From contig JAGBRL010000058.1 in NCBI GenBank assembly GCA_017632345.1, positions 1 through 54,909 of the forward strand: DNA of 54,909 bases, read 5' to 3'. The stretch is from Paludibacteraceae bacterium. GTDB lineage: Bacteria; Bacteroidota; Bacteroidia; Bacteroidales; Paludibacteraceae. Position numbers and translations under genes: made by a program. The notes beneath the pieces are model-generated. The model searched no databases, was not told the DNA's origin, and worked only from the letters and a program-made list of their open reading frames with translations. How positions within the stretch are numbered: position 1 is the stretch's first letter; each line of letters opens with the position of its first letter. Positions 54,689 to 54,909 of the stretch are shown in pieces.

Positions 54689-54909
54689 CCCCAATATTGT
54701 CCTAAATATTTTTAAAGCATGAAGTATCGCACAGAGTATTAATACTTTGTGAAAAACGGTGCCAGAATCCCCCCCCCTATGTAATCATGGACGCGTCCGG
54801 AGGAGGTGTGAATGGTTCGTTCAGCCACTTTTCGAGGTCTATTTTCGTGAAAGTGTTCAGTCTGAGCGACACAACAAGATTTGCCAGCGCCCATTTGTAC
54901 TTCGCCGTA
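54689..54909 (-). mobile_element. Insertion sequence, IS4-like, right end only
   Basis: The outer end carries CAATATTGTCCTAAATATTT from 54692, the same end sequence as the MITE at 13153. About 85 bp inside it lies the stop of a transposase reading leftwards. The rest of the element lies outside the window. Confidence 0.65.
54777..54909 (-). CDS. Transposase, C-terminal fragment (IS4-like)
   Basis: 44 complete codons at the window edge, read on the minus strand to a TAG at 54777. They include KYKWALANLVVSLRLNTFTK, then an LEKWLNEPF and TPPPD tail. The helix-rich ...ALANLV.LLR...LFT...W....PF ending is typical of Bacteroidota IS4-type DDE transposases. The catalytic core is outside the window, so the family is tentative. 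The fragment is cut by the window edge, not shown to be broken. Confidence 0.65.
   Translation of the reverse strand, partial: TAKYKWALANLVVSLRLNTFTKIDLEKWLNEPFTPPPDASMIT

Overview
This window looks like a chromosomal segment of a Bacteroidales-type bacterium (phylum Bacteroidota). The reasons are gene content (a MurF-alanine racemase fusion, a BT_3928-like/DUF1599/tpiA group, a DUF3276 PUR-alpha-like protein, a PorT-like outer-membrane protein, a PaaK plus ACT-domain pair), many signal-peptide beta-barrel proteins ending in aromatic residues, and promoters of the TTTG-N19-TAnnTTTG kind. The DNA is AT-rich. There is no rRNA, no CRISPR array and no prophage. Most of the window is housekeeping sequence with mobile or repeat DNA in the gaps.

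Layout. 1-1640: a DUF4143-type AAA ATPase gene with its own promoter and terminator, bracketed by arrays of a 33-bp-period repeat. 1689-3814: miaA and an MFS permease in one operon. 3952-9468: seven small outer-membrane-type genes, five of them tandem paralogs (signal peptide, short KDGSVIKGE domain, beta-barrel ending NYQF). 10158-13121: a large SNF2-family helicase. 13153-13387: a MITE-like element with target-site duplication. 13603-20232: dolichol-phosphate-mannose-synthase-like glycosyltransferase, dihydroorotase, small HTH protein, nucleoid-associated (NA37) protein, HAD phosphatase, obgE, pgeF. 20240-28112: ybaK, glyA, a membrane protein, murF-alr, era, der. 28305-33710: DUF3276, TrmH-like methyltransferase, S41 peptidase lipoprotein, an unknown envelope protein, corA, rsmA, a DUF695-like gene. 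33898-37684: patatin, TPR, DUF1599, BT_3928-like and tpiA in one direction. 37912-37998: tRNA-Ser(GCU). 38336-51193: mltG, nagB, lgt, secA, ACT protein, paaK, pspC, uvrB, parE. 51359-54336: small secreted protein, nhaD, porT-like gene. 54690-end: the 3' tail of an IS4-like transposase.

The genes serve core cell functions: tRNA and ribosome maturation (miaA, rsmA, era, der, obgE), cell wall synthesis and editing (murF-alr, pgeF, mltG), envelope export and lipidation (secA, lgt), DNA repair and topology (uvrB, parE), and metabolism (pyrC, glyA, tpiA, nagB, paaK).

The less ordinary content is repeat biology. It comprises (i) the 33-bp arrays on both sides of the ATPase cassette, (ii) a family of six 60-200 bp elements with inverted ends near AAGGCGACTTCTATAAATTA, (iii) a 235-bp MITE whose ends match the end of the IS at the right edge, and (iv) tandem surface-protein paralogs with a hypervariable last loop and a 120-bp block that looks recently gene-converted. 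No complete new defence or biosynthetic system is evident. The ATPase/repeat cassette and the outer-membrane paralog array are the best candidates for undescribed biology.
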